Shown here piece after piece: positions 1 through 5,590 of a stretch of DNA of 7,926 nt. The notes below the pieces were generated by a model that was not told the origin of the DNA, made no database searches, and saw only the letters and a list, made by a program, of their open reading frames with translations. The position numbers were made by a program, and so were the translations under genes. The stretch is from contig JAKSQR010000067.1 in assembly GCA_024404065.1 (NCBI GenBank), positions 1 to 7,926 of the forward strand. The letters run 5' to 3'. How positions within the stretch are numbered: position 1 is the first letter of the stretch; each line of letters starts with the position of its first letter. Origin of the DNA: Clostridia bacterium. Its GTDB lineage: Bacteria; Bacillota; Clostridia; Oscillospirales; Acutalibacteraceae.

Positions 1-900
1 GTTTGTAAGCACTATGCTGCCACCTGTAAGTATGGGAAGATAAATCTGAAGCTTTGTAGCTAAAATCATCTGAATACCGTAAAGCTCAAGGGTTGAGCTT
101 GCAAGGTAGCTTAATTTAGGAGTGCAGGGTACAAGGTCGCAAAGCATTATTACGCCAAGTGTTGAGGGTAAGCCTGTAAGGTAGAAAAGGTCATAAACGC
201 CAAGTGACATTCTGTTCTGATATGCGGGGTAGCCTACAAACTTAAGCAGCATAAAGCCACCAACAATAAGAACTACTGTAAGTACGGCGTAAAGTGCTTT
301 TTTCTCTCTGAGCTTTTCAAAGAGGTTATATTTTTCAAATACACAAGCAAGCACAATAACAGGAACTCTGTTAAGGAAAATCAGCACTGCTCTGTATTTG
401 TCGTGGGTTGTAAATGATGTAAACATTGAGAAGCAGAGCCAGAATACAAGCAGTAAACCAAAGAGGATAGAGTATTTCTTAAAGGTCTTGCTGTTCTTTT
501 CAATCTGTAATGCAACCCAGAATACAAGGTAAAGTATAATAATAGCAGGTATAAACCAAAGGAAGCTGCCACCGCCCAGCTTAAGGAAATTATAGAAGCT
601 GAGAGTGTTAGGAATTTCTTCCGGCTTTCTGTTATTAAGGAACACATACAAAACTGTAAAGATTACAAACTCAAAGTAAAACTCCTTACACTTTTTAATG
701 TGCCACTTAAAGTCGCCTTCTTTTCTGCTGAGTGAGTAAGCAGATAAGAAAAAGAACATATCAACGCCGATAAAGAAGAAGAATAAAAGCTGCTTTTCAG
801 CCTGCCATATTCCTGAGCCAATTGTGCCTATAGGGCTCCAGAGGTGGTACAGTAAAATAAGAATACCAGCTACCAGCATAGATGTTTTTTTATTTTTCAT
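1..900 (-). CDS. Acyltransferase-3 family membrane protein, 3' end cut by window
   Basis: The 300 codons visible read from ATG at 900 to base 1 with no stop, so the C-terminus lies outside the window. The protein is a multi-pass membrane protein. Its N-terminal pattern fits acyltransferase family 3 (OafA/WecH-like O-acyltransferases that modify sugars or cell-wall polymers): a first helix with LLYHLW (His19), then a second helix with FFIGVDMFFFLSAYSL (residues 43-57), the usual G-V-D-hydrophobic signature. LWFIPAI (114-120), NRVPVIVL (177-184) and SSTLELYGIQ (268-277) match other conserved stretches of the family. The acceptor substrate cannot be told. An in-frame TAA lies two codons before the ATG, so the start cannot move upstream. 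The only good Shine-Dalgarno (AAAGGAG, bases 931-937) is 30 nt from the ATG, unusually far. The gene follows the lipoprotein stop by 55 nt and is probably co-transcribed with it. Confidence 0.82.
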   Translation of the reverse strand, partial: MKNKKTSMLVAGILILLYHLWSPIGTIGSGIWQAEKQLLFFFFIGVDMFFFLSAYSLSRKEGDFKWHIKKCKEFYFEFVIFTVLYVFLNNRKPEEIPNTLSFYNFLKLGGGSFLWFIPAIIILYLVFWVALQIEKNSKTFKKYSILFGLLLVFWLCFSMFTSFTTHDKYRAVLIFLNRVPVIVLACVFEKYNLFEKLREKKALYAVLTVVLIVGGFMLLKFVGYPAYQNRMSLGVYDLFYLTGLPSTLGVIMLCDLVPCTPKLSYLASSTLELYGIQMILATKLQIYLPILTGGSIVLTN

Positions 901-955
901 GGTTTAATACGCCGGATTTTAATTCCGTTTCTCCTTTCTGAGATTTATAGTAAAA

Positions 956-1576
956 TCAGAATGTATAGGGTGCTAATACTGCAAATACGTAGCCGCCAGC
1001 TTCAGTCATAAGTGCTTCGTCAGCAGCAACGCAGATGAGCCATCTTGTATTAAGGTTAGGCTCATTAGCCTGAATAAATGCCTGAGCATCTTCAGTTTCA
1101 ATTACATAAGCAACAAGGGGGATAGAGCCAATCATAGGTCTTATAGTAACAGCCTTTGTATAGCCTGTAACATCCTGAGAGAAGCCATCAAAATAGTTGC
1201 CTTCGATGGGCCAGTCAGCTGTTGTAAGAGCAACATCCTTAAGCTCATCAATACCTGCTACTGCTTCAGCAATAGCGTTAATATCCTTGCCTTCAGCAGC
1301 GGCTGCCTTGAATGCTGCGGTCATAGCCTCAGCTATTGTAGCCTGACCTTCGGGCTTTGCATGCTCAGTTTCTTCCTCTTCAAAGCCTGCGTCCCAGTTG
1401 GGGTCATAGCCGGGCATATTTTCTACGCCGTCACCAACAGTTGTGTCAGCTGCTTCGGTGGTTTCGGTGTTGGTTGTAGTTGTTTCGTCATTGTTTTTTG
1501 CGCCACAGCCTGCCATTGCAAAAATCATGCAAAATGAAAGAGCGAGGCAAAGAATAGCAATAAGAGTTTTTTTCAT
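956..1576 (-). CDS. Small lipoprotein of unknown function
   Basis: This 206-residue protein has a lipoprotein signal peptide: MKKT, a hydrophobic core (5-20) and a lipobox-like A-M-A-G-C with Cys24 as the predicted lipidated residue. It is therefore expected to be anchored on the outer face of the cytoplasmic membrane. Residues 25-75 form a Thr- then Glu/Asp-rich flexible linker. The rest (about 77-206) looks like one small folded domain: an Ala-rich helical stretch (80-110), then a mixed part with FDGFSQDVTGY, RPMIGSIPLVAYVIE and a C-terminal VFAVLAPYTF. I do not recognise a named family and assign no function; a sensor or substrate-binding role would be a guess. The ATG has AAAAGGAGAG (1586-1595) about 9-11 nt upstream and a promoter just beyond it, giving a leader of about 23 nt. 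The acyltransferase gene follows on the same strand. Confidence 0.85.
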   Translation of the reverse strand: MKKTLIAILCLALSFCMIFAMAGCGAKNNDETTTTNTETTEAADTTVGDGVENMPGYDPNWDAGFEEEETEHAKPEGQATIAEAMTAAFKAAAAEGKDINAIAEAVAGIDELKDVALTTADWPIEGNYFDGFSQDVTGYTKAVTIRPMIGSIPLVAYVIETEDAQAFIQANEPNLNTRWLICVAADEALMTEAGGYVFAVLAPYTF

Positions 1577-1605
1577 AGTTATTATCTCTCCTTTTCTTTT
1601 TTACG

Positions 1606-1634
1606 ATAATATCATAGTTTTTTAATAAAATCAA
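1606..1634 (-). promoter_or_regulatory. Sigma-A-type promoter for the lipoprotein gene
   Basis: On the minus strand, TTGATT (1629-1634) is followed after exactly 17 bp by TATTAT (1606-1611). Transcription would start near 1599 (an A), 23 nt before the lipoprotein ATG. No GC-rich terminator hairpin lies between the hydrolase stop at 1653 and this promoter, so read-through from the upstream pair may add to it. Confidence 0.7.
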
Positions 1635-1652
1635 TTAAACAAATTGCGTGAT

Positions 1653-2603
1653 TTATCCGATAAAGCTTAAAATTGTTTCAATATAGCTCTCAAGCTGAGC
1701 CTGCTTGCTTTGGTATATTTCGTGATAGGTGCCTTGAGTTTCCACTACAAATACATTTTTATCAGCTTGTCTGCACTTATCTATGAATATATCCTGATAC
1801 TTTTCAAGAAGCTGCTCATCTATAAAGGGCTTAATAACAAGAATGGGACAGTTTATTTTTGCTATGTTTTCTTCTTTTAGTATCTCATCTCTTGCTTTAA
1901 GCGAATTTAATACCCATCTGAAGGTAGGTCCGCAAGTCTGATATTCAGGGTTTTCCTTTTTGAACCTGAGCCAGAAATCCCCACGCTCTATTGAGGTTGC
2001 ATCCTTGTTACCTGCTTCAGGCTCAAACACGCATTTGCCGGGGGCAGGCATATCACCCTTGCCGATTTTATTTACAAGCTTTGCAACAGCTTCTGCAATA
2101 GCAACAGGCATACCCATATTGCCACATATCATGGGTGACGAAAGCACAAGCCCGTCAAATTTAACATTTTGCTTCATTATGCTGAGTAAGGCTGCATTAC
2201 CACCGAGTGAATGAGTGTAGCAATAAAAGGGTTTTTCATAAGAAATAATTTTATTAACGAAATCTGCTATATCTTCAGCGTAGTATTCAAAGCCCTGACT
2301 ATCTACTCCATAGGCAGGGGCTTTATCCTTATAGGAAAGTCCATGACCTCTTAAATCAAGGGAATAAACACTAAAGCCTTCATTAAAGAAATAATATGCC
2401 ATTTCGTCAAACTTTTTAGCACTTTCGGTAAAGCCGTGCAGTATAAGTATATTTGCCTTTGCCTCAGGATTTACATAGCTTAAATAGTGCATTCTTTTCC
2501 CATCACGGGAGTCAAAATAACTGCTTTGCTCATTCTGCTCACAAAAGGGAGCAATTATAGCTTTATATTCGTTTTCAAAATTTGCGTCACTTAATATCTG
2601 CAT
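1653..2603 (-). CDS. Alpha/beta hydrolase, PldB-like (probable lysophospholipase/monoacylglycerol lipase)
   Basis: The 316-residue protein has the features of the serine hydrolase group that includes lysophospholipase L2 (PldB) and monoacylglycerol lipases. Visible motifs in order are LILHGFTES (53-61, oxyanion-hole HGF), LDLRGHGLS (82-90), nucleophile elbow YTHSLGG (129-135) with Ser132, GPTFRWV (225-231) typical of PldB-like proteins, CPILVIKPFIDEQ (252-264) with Asp262 as likely acid, and TYHEIYQ (292-298) with His294. The elbow has Thr in place of the usual Gly before His-Ser, and the usual G-x-x-D before the acid is altered to PFID. No signal peptide is present, so it should act in the cytoplasm on a carboxyl ester, perhaps a lysophospholipid. 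The ATG lies inside the upstream phosphodiesterase gene, with GGAG (2610-2613) 6 nt upstream; the 17-bp overlap suggests translational coupling. Exact substrate is uncertain. Confidence 0.87.
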   Translation of the reverse strand: MQILSDANFENEYKAIIAPFCEQNEQSSYFDSRDGKRMHYLSYVNPEAKANILILHGFTESAKKFDEMAYYFFNEGFSVYSLDLRGHGLSYKDKAPAYGVDSQGFEYYAEDIADFVNKIISYEKPFYCYTHSLGGNAALLSIMKQNVKFDGLVLSSPMICGNMGMPVAIAEAVAKLVNKIGKGDMPAPGKCVFEPEAGNKDATSIERGDFWLRFKKENPEYQTCGPTFRWVLNSLKARDEILKEENIAKINCPILVIKPFIDEQLLEKYQDIFIDKCRQADKNVFVVETQGTYHEIYQSKQAQLESYIETILSFIG

Positions 2604-3438
2604 AAGCTACTCCACGGTTAGTAATATAGTCTTTAAGCATTCCTGCAAAATCGGTCTGTATAATATCAAAGCCCTTATCTATGAGCCAGCCCCAGCCCTT
2701 ATCAGGCTCACCTGCAACGGAGATGTCATCTGTATGACCTGCGCTTAAAACGGCGTGGTAATCATACACCTCCGCATTTGCAAAAAGGATTTTGCCTTTA
2801 TTGTGCATTTCCTCTATGTATTCGTCACTGCAGACCTTTGCACTTTCTTCCTTAAAAAGCACCTCTGCGCCTATGCAGTTTATGCCTTTTGCGGTAAGCA
2901 TATCAGTAATTGTATCCTCATTTTTTACAATGGGCATAAACATAAAATCCTTTGCGCACTCAAGTATGGAGTTTATGTATTTATCCTTTATGGCAGCTTT
3001 TACTACCACCTGTTTTTCTACACCTGTACGGCGGATAACCTCTGAAATGCCGGGTATATCCATCCAGAATTTATCCACATTTATGTAGCATTTTCCTTTG
3101 AGGAAATCCAGCACCTCATCTAATTTTTCCACCTTGTATTGAGTGGGCAGATGGTCGCTGTTTGTGTATCTTAATTTCTCTACTGAGGAAGCCTTCATAG
3201 CGGATATGGGAATAATGGAATGAAGCTGTGGAAACTCCATTCCGGGATGAAATACAAAATGCTTACCATCACGGCTTTTTGTAACATCCAGCTCAATCAT
3301 CTGTGCGCCGTTTACAAGGGCGGCATTGAATGCAGCAAGGGTGTTGCAGGGCACGTTGCCACCGCAGGAGCCTCTGTGAGCACATATAAAAGTGTTTCCC
3401 TGAATATTATTTTTCAGGCTGTCGTTAAAGTCAAACAT
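2587..3438 (-). CDS. Glycerophosphodiester phosphodiesterase family protein
   Basis: The 283-residue protein belongs to the GDPD family (TIM-barrel enzymes that hydrolyse glycerophosphodiesters to glycerol-3-phosphate and an alcohol). The HR...ExD...H core is complete: AHRGS with His21-Arg22, IELDV with Glu49 and Asp51 (metal ligands in the family), and FVFHP with His64. Later segments YINVDKFW (118-125) and GFDIIQTDF (256-264) match the family's third metal-ligand strand and C-terminal strand. Differences from textbook members are PCNT instead of PENT at 30-33, Asp122 where most have a metal-binding Glu, and HPG rather than HD after the catalytic His. I recall D-K-x-W variants in other GDPDs, so this may be a subfamily trait rather than decay. 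There is no signal peptide, hence probably cytoplasmic. The ATG has AGAGG (3444-3448) 5 nt upstream and a promoter with consensus -35. The gene overlaps the hydrolase start by 17 bp. Confidence 0.9.
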   Translation of the reverse strand: MFDFNDSLKNNIQGNTFICAHRGSCGGNVPCNTLAAFNAALVNGAQMIELDVTKSRDGKHFVFHPGMEFPQLHSIIPISAMKASSVEKLRYTNSDHLPTQYKVEKLDEVLDFLKGKCYINVDKFWMDIPGISEVIRRTGVEKQVVVKAAIKDKYINSILECAKDFMFMPIVKNEDTITDMLTAKGINCIGAEVLFKEESAKVCSDEYIEEMHNKGKILFANAEVYDYHAVLSAGHTDDISVAGEPDKGWGWLIDKGFDIIQTDFAGMLKDYITNRGVAYADIK

Positions 3439-3467
3439 AAGCGCCTCTTTTTATTCGTTAATCGGTG

Positions 3468-3495
3468 TTGAATCTTATATAATTTATGATATAAT
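3468..3495 (+). promoter_or_regulatory. Promoter for the four-helix membrane protein gene
   Basis: TTGAAT (3468-3473), a 16-bp spacer and a perfect TATAAT (3490-3495) preceded by TG at the extended -10 position (TGA before the hexamer). Expected start is near 3502 (A), giving a leader of about 34 nt that carries the GAGGTG ribosome binding site. Confidence 0.7.
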
Positions 3496-3515
3496 ATGCG
3501 TAGTAATTTTGTCAA
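3486..3515 (-). promoter_or_regulatory. Promoter for the phosphodiesterase-hydrolase pair
   Basis: On the minus strand a perfect TTGACA (3510-3515) is followed by TATCAT (3486-3491) at 18 bp, or by TATATC (3488-3493) at 16 bp. Transcription would begin near 3478-3480, leaving a leader of about 40 nt before the ATG at 3438. Its -10 region overlaps that of the opposite promoter. Confidence 0.65.
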
Positions 3516-3535
3516 GCAACACAGAGGTGCAGGGT

Positions 3536-4060
3536 ATGAAAAAATTAAGCAAAGACCAGAAGAAAAAAGCACTTATAATATCAGGTGTAGTTACAGTGTT
3601 TATATGCCTTATTATGAATTTATGGCTTATTCCGTCAATCAATAATCAGTCTGTTGAAGGTCAGAAAATTTTTGATATGCGACCCACAGGCTACTCATTT
3701 GATGACGCAAAGTATTATGTGTACAGTCTTTCTGCTGAAGGTAATCACATATACCGCACAAGGCAGCTGCCCCTTGATTTTATTTATCCTATAGCCTACC
3801 CAACCTTCTTTTACCTTGCCATAGAAAAGCTTTTTGAAAACAAGAAAAAGCTGAAGTATATAGCTTTTGTGCTGCCTGTTTTTGATTATATTGAAAACAT
3901 AATGGTTTTATGTATGCTGAATTTTTATGGTGGTACAGTAATGGTGCAGATTTCGTCAATAGCCACCATAGTTAAAAACCTTCTGATGTATGTAATTTTC
4001 GGCATTCTCATAGTAGGAGTTATAAAGCTCTTAAACGAAAGAAGATATCGCAAAATTTAA
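3536..4060 (+). CDS. Four-helix integral membrane protein of unknown function
   Basis: The start chosen is ATG 3536, with GAGGTG (3524-3529), a perfect match to the 16S tail, 6 nt upstream. An in-frame TTG at 3509 would add nine residues but leaves almost no leader and lacks a ribosome binding site. The 174-residue product has a Lys-rich N-terminus (2-11) and about four membrane segments: 12-33, 79-99, 107-128 and 134-166. Between the first two lies a 45-residue loop with RPTGYSFDDAKYYVYSL and IYRTRQLPLD. Charged residues sit within hydrophobic stretches: Asp81 at the start of helix 2, and Asp117, Glu120 and Asn121 in PVFDYIENI of helix 3. I recall the pattern of a GYS-type helix, Y..R...LD and D..EN in uncharacterised small membrane proteins, but cannot name the family. 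It is divergent from the phosphodiesterase gene and ends at a hairpin terminator. Confidence 0.85.
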   Translation: MKKLSKDQKKKALIISGVVTVFICLIMNLWLIPSINNQSVEGQKIFDMRPTGYSFDDAKYYVYSLSAEGNHIYRTRQLPLDFIYPIAYPTFFYLAIEKLFENKKKLKYIAFVLPVFDYIENIMVLCMLNFYGGTVMVQISSIATIVKNLLMYVIFGILIVGVIKLLNERRYRKI

Positions 4061-4069
4061 CAAAAATCA

Positions 4070-4096
4070 AAGCCCTGTGCACAATGCACAGGGCTT
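4070..4096. terminator. Bidirectional intrinsic terminator
   Basis: A perfect 12-bp inverted repeat (4070-4081 paired with 4085-4096, core GCCCTGTGCA) closes a CAA loop. On the minus strand it is followed by TTTGATTTTTG, a good U-rich tail for ending the tRNA transcript 5 nt after its CCA. On the plus strand the tail is TTCTTCT, weaker but adequate after the membrane protein stop at 4060. Confidence 0.85.
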
Positions 4097-4100
4097 CTTC

Positions 4101-4177
4101 TGGCGTCCTCGGCGGGATTCGAACCCACGGCCTTCCGCTTAGGAGGCGGACGCTCTATCCTGCTGAGCTACGAAGAC
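4101..4177 (-). tRNA. tRNA-Arg, anticodon CCT (reads AGG)
   Basis: The 77-nt gene folds as a complete cloverleaf. The acceptor stem pairs GTCTTCG with CGAGGAC (one G-T pair), the D stem pairs GCTC with GAGC, and the anticodon stem TCCGC/GCGGA closes loop CTCCTAA with anticodon CCT at bases 4141-4143. The T arm is GTGGG-TTCGAAT-CCCGC. Discriminator G is followed by encoded CCA (4101-4103). A promoter lies immediately upstream and a hairpin terminator immediately downstream, so it is a single-gene transcript. Confidence 0.96.
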
Positions 4178-4186
4178 ATCACGGGT

Positions 4187-4215
4187 ATTCTATCAAAAGT
4201 GTATTGTAAAGTCAA
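4187..4215 (-). promoter_or_regulatory. Promoter for tRNA-Arg
   Basis: On the minus strand TTGACT (4210-4215), a 17-bp spacer and TAGAAT (4187-4192). The expected start is a G at about 4180, only three nucleotides before the mature 5' end of the tRNA. Confidence 0.78.
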
Positions 4216-4272
4216 GAAAAAATACGGGTATAAGCTCAATTATATTCGTATATTTCGCCTATAAAAATTATC

Positions 4273-4301
4273 TTGAATTTATGCAATAGTTATAATATAA
4301 T
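4273..4301 (+). promoter_or_regulatory. Promoter for the pgk-tpiA-gpmI cluster
   Basis: TTGAAT (4273-4278), a 17-bp spacer and a perfect TATAAT (4296-4301); a second overlapping TATAAT begins at 4291. Start near 4308 gives a leader of about 41 nt to the pgk ATG. The leader is too short for a riboswitch and shows no hairpin. The AT-rich stretch 4216-4272 between this and the tRNA promoter holds no gene. Confidence 0.78.
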
Positions 4302-4348
4302 ATTAGCGGTTAAAATTCAAAATCATATCTTTGAAAGGAAGAAAAGAC

Positions 4349-5563
4349 ATGAGCACACTCAACAAAAAGTCAGTTGACGATTTTAATGCAAAGGGCAGGA
4401 GAGTTCTTGTTCGTTGCGACTTTAACGTTCCCCTTAAGGATGGCGTTATCACAGACGAAACCCGTATCGTAGCAGCACTTCCCACAATCCAGAAGCTTAT
4501 TAACGATGGCGCAAAGGTTATCCTTTGCTCACACCTTGGCAAAGTTAAAGATGGCCCCAACGAAGGCGAATCACTTGCTCCCGTAGCAGTAAGACTTGCT
4601 GAGAAGCTTGGCAAAGAGATTAACTTTGTAGCTGATTATAACGTAACAGGCGAAGCTGCAACAGCAGCAGTAGCAGCAATGAACGAAGGCGATGTAGTTC
4701 TTCTTCAGAACACACGTTTCCGTGGTAAGGAAGAAACAAAGAACGGCGAAGAGTTCTCAAAAGAGCTTGCTGACCTTGCTGATGATTATGTATGCGATGC
4801 ATTCGGTTCATCACACAGAGCACACGCTTCTGTAGCTGGTGTTACAAAGTTCATCACAGAAAAGGGCGGCGTAAACGCTGTTGGTTACCTTATGCAGAAG
4901 GAAATCGATTTCCTTGGCAACGCAGTTGAAAATCCTGTAAGACCTTTCGTAGCAATCCTTGGTGGTGCTAAGGTTTCTTCCAAGATTTCAGTTATCAACA
5001 ACCTTCTTGATAAGGTTGATACCCTCATCATCGGTGGCGGTATGGCTTACACCTTCTCAAAGGCTGAAGGCGGCAAAATCGGTAACTCACTTTGCGAGGA
5101 TGACTTCCTTGATTATGCACTTGAAATGAAGAAGAAGGCAGCTGACAAGGGCGTTAAGCTTCTCCTTCCTGTAGATAACAGAATCGGTGACGATTTCTCA
5201 AATGACTGCAACATCCAGATAGTACCCACAGGCGAAATTCCCGATGGTTGGGAAGGTATGGACATTGGTCCTGCAACAGAAAAGCTCTTTGCAGATGCAG
5301 TAGCAGAAGCTAAGACAGTTGTATGGAATGGTCCTATGGGCTGCTTCGAAATGAGCAACTTCGCATCAGGTACAATCGCAGTAGCAGAGGCTATGGCTAA
5401 GATTGATGGCACAACCATTATCGGTGGTGGTGACTCAGCAGCAGCTTGCAACCAGCTTGGTTTCAGCGATAAGATGAGCCACATTTCAACAGGCGGCGGT
5501 GCTTCTCTTGAATTCCTTGAGGGCAAGGAGCTTCCCGGCGTAGCAGCAGCTGACAATAAATAA
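4349..5563 (+). CDS. pgk: Phosphoglycerate kinase
   Basis: Converts 1,3-bisphosphoglycerate and ADP to 3-phosphoglycerate and ATP in cytoplasmic glycolysis. The 404-residue product has normal family length. The N-terminal substrate-binding domain carries VLVRCDFNVP (19-28, Arg22, Asp24, Asn26), DETR (36-39), SHLGK (61-65), NTRF (Arg123) and SSHRAHAS (Arg157). The C-terminal nucleotide domain carries ILGGAKVSSK (203-212, Lys208 and Lys212), IIGGGMAYTF (227-236), VWNGPMGCFE (325-334) and IIGGGDSAAA (357-366). SHLGK has Lys where most bacterial enzymes have Arg, and GSSHRAH has SS for the common TA; both look conservative. ATG 4349 is preferred over an in-frame TTG at 4331, because the ribosome binding site AGGAAG (4336-4341) is 7 nt upstream of the ATG and overlaps codons of the longer version. 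It is the first gene after the promoter, and tpiA follows 27 nt after its stop. Confidence 0.98.
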   Translation: MSTLNKKSVDDFNAKGRRVLVRCDFNVPLKDGVITDETRIVAALPTIQKLINDGAKVILCSHLGKVKDGPNEGESLAPVAVRLAEKLGKEINFVADYNVTGEAATAAVAAMNEGDVVLLQNTRFRGKEETKNGEEFSKELADLADDYVCDAFGSSHRAHASVAGVTKFITEKGGVNAVGYLMQKEIDFLGNAVENPVRPFVAILGGAKVSSKISVINNLLDKVDTLIIGGGMAYTFSKAEGGKIGNSLCEDDFLDYALEMKKKAADKGVKLLLPVDNRIGDDFSNDCNIQIVPTGEIPDGWEGMDIGPATEKLFADAVAEAKTVVWNGPMGCFEMSNFASGTIAVAEAMAKIDGTTIIGGGDSAAACNQLGFSDKMSHISTGGGASLEFLEGKELPGVAAADNK

Positions 5564-5590
5564 TTAACTTTTGGAAAAGAGGATATTATT

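Noticed and set aside
381..647. Minus-strand 88-codon frame with a hydrophobic start
   Set aside because: Out of frame with, and fully inside, the acyltransferase reading frame that is continuous from 900 to 1; its hydrophobicity is borrowed from that membrane protein.
1443..1625. Plus-strand 60-codon frame
   Set aside because: Antisense to the lipoprotein signal peptide and linker, and runs across that gene's promoter.
1960..2214. Plus-strand open frame of 84 codons
   Set aside because: Antisense to the alpha/beta hydrolase active-site region; composition is that of a shadow frame.
2755..3471. Several open frames of 83-98 codons on the plus strand (2755-3045, 2792-3088, 3220-3471)
   Set aside because: All are antisense to the phosphodiesterase, whose protein is clearly conserved; no start signals or family features.
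3509..3535. TTG start at 3509 for the four-helix membrane protein
   Set aside because: It lies about 7 nt from the predicted transcription start with no ribosome binding site, while ATG 3536 has GAGGTG at ideal spacing.
4070..4100. CRISPR-like or small-RNA interpretation of the perfect inverted repeat
   Set aside because: It occurs once, sits between convergent transcripts and has a U-rich tail, so a terminator explains it fully.
4303..4823. Minus-strand frames at 4303-4614 and 4620-4823
   Set aside because: Antisense to the pgk N-terminal domain; Leu/Arg-rich shadow sequences with no supporting signals.
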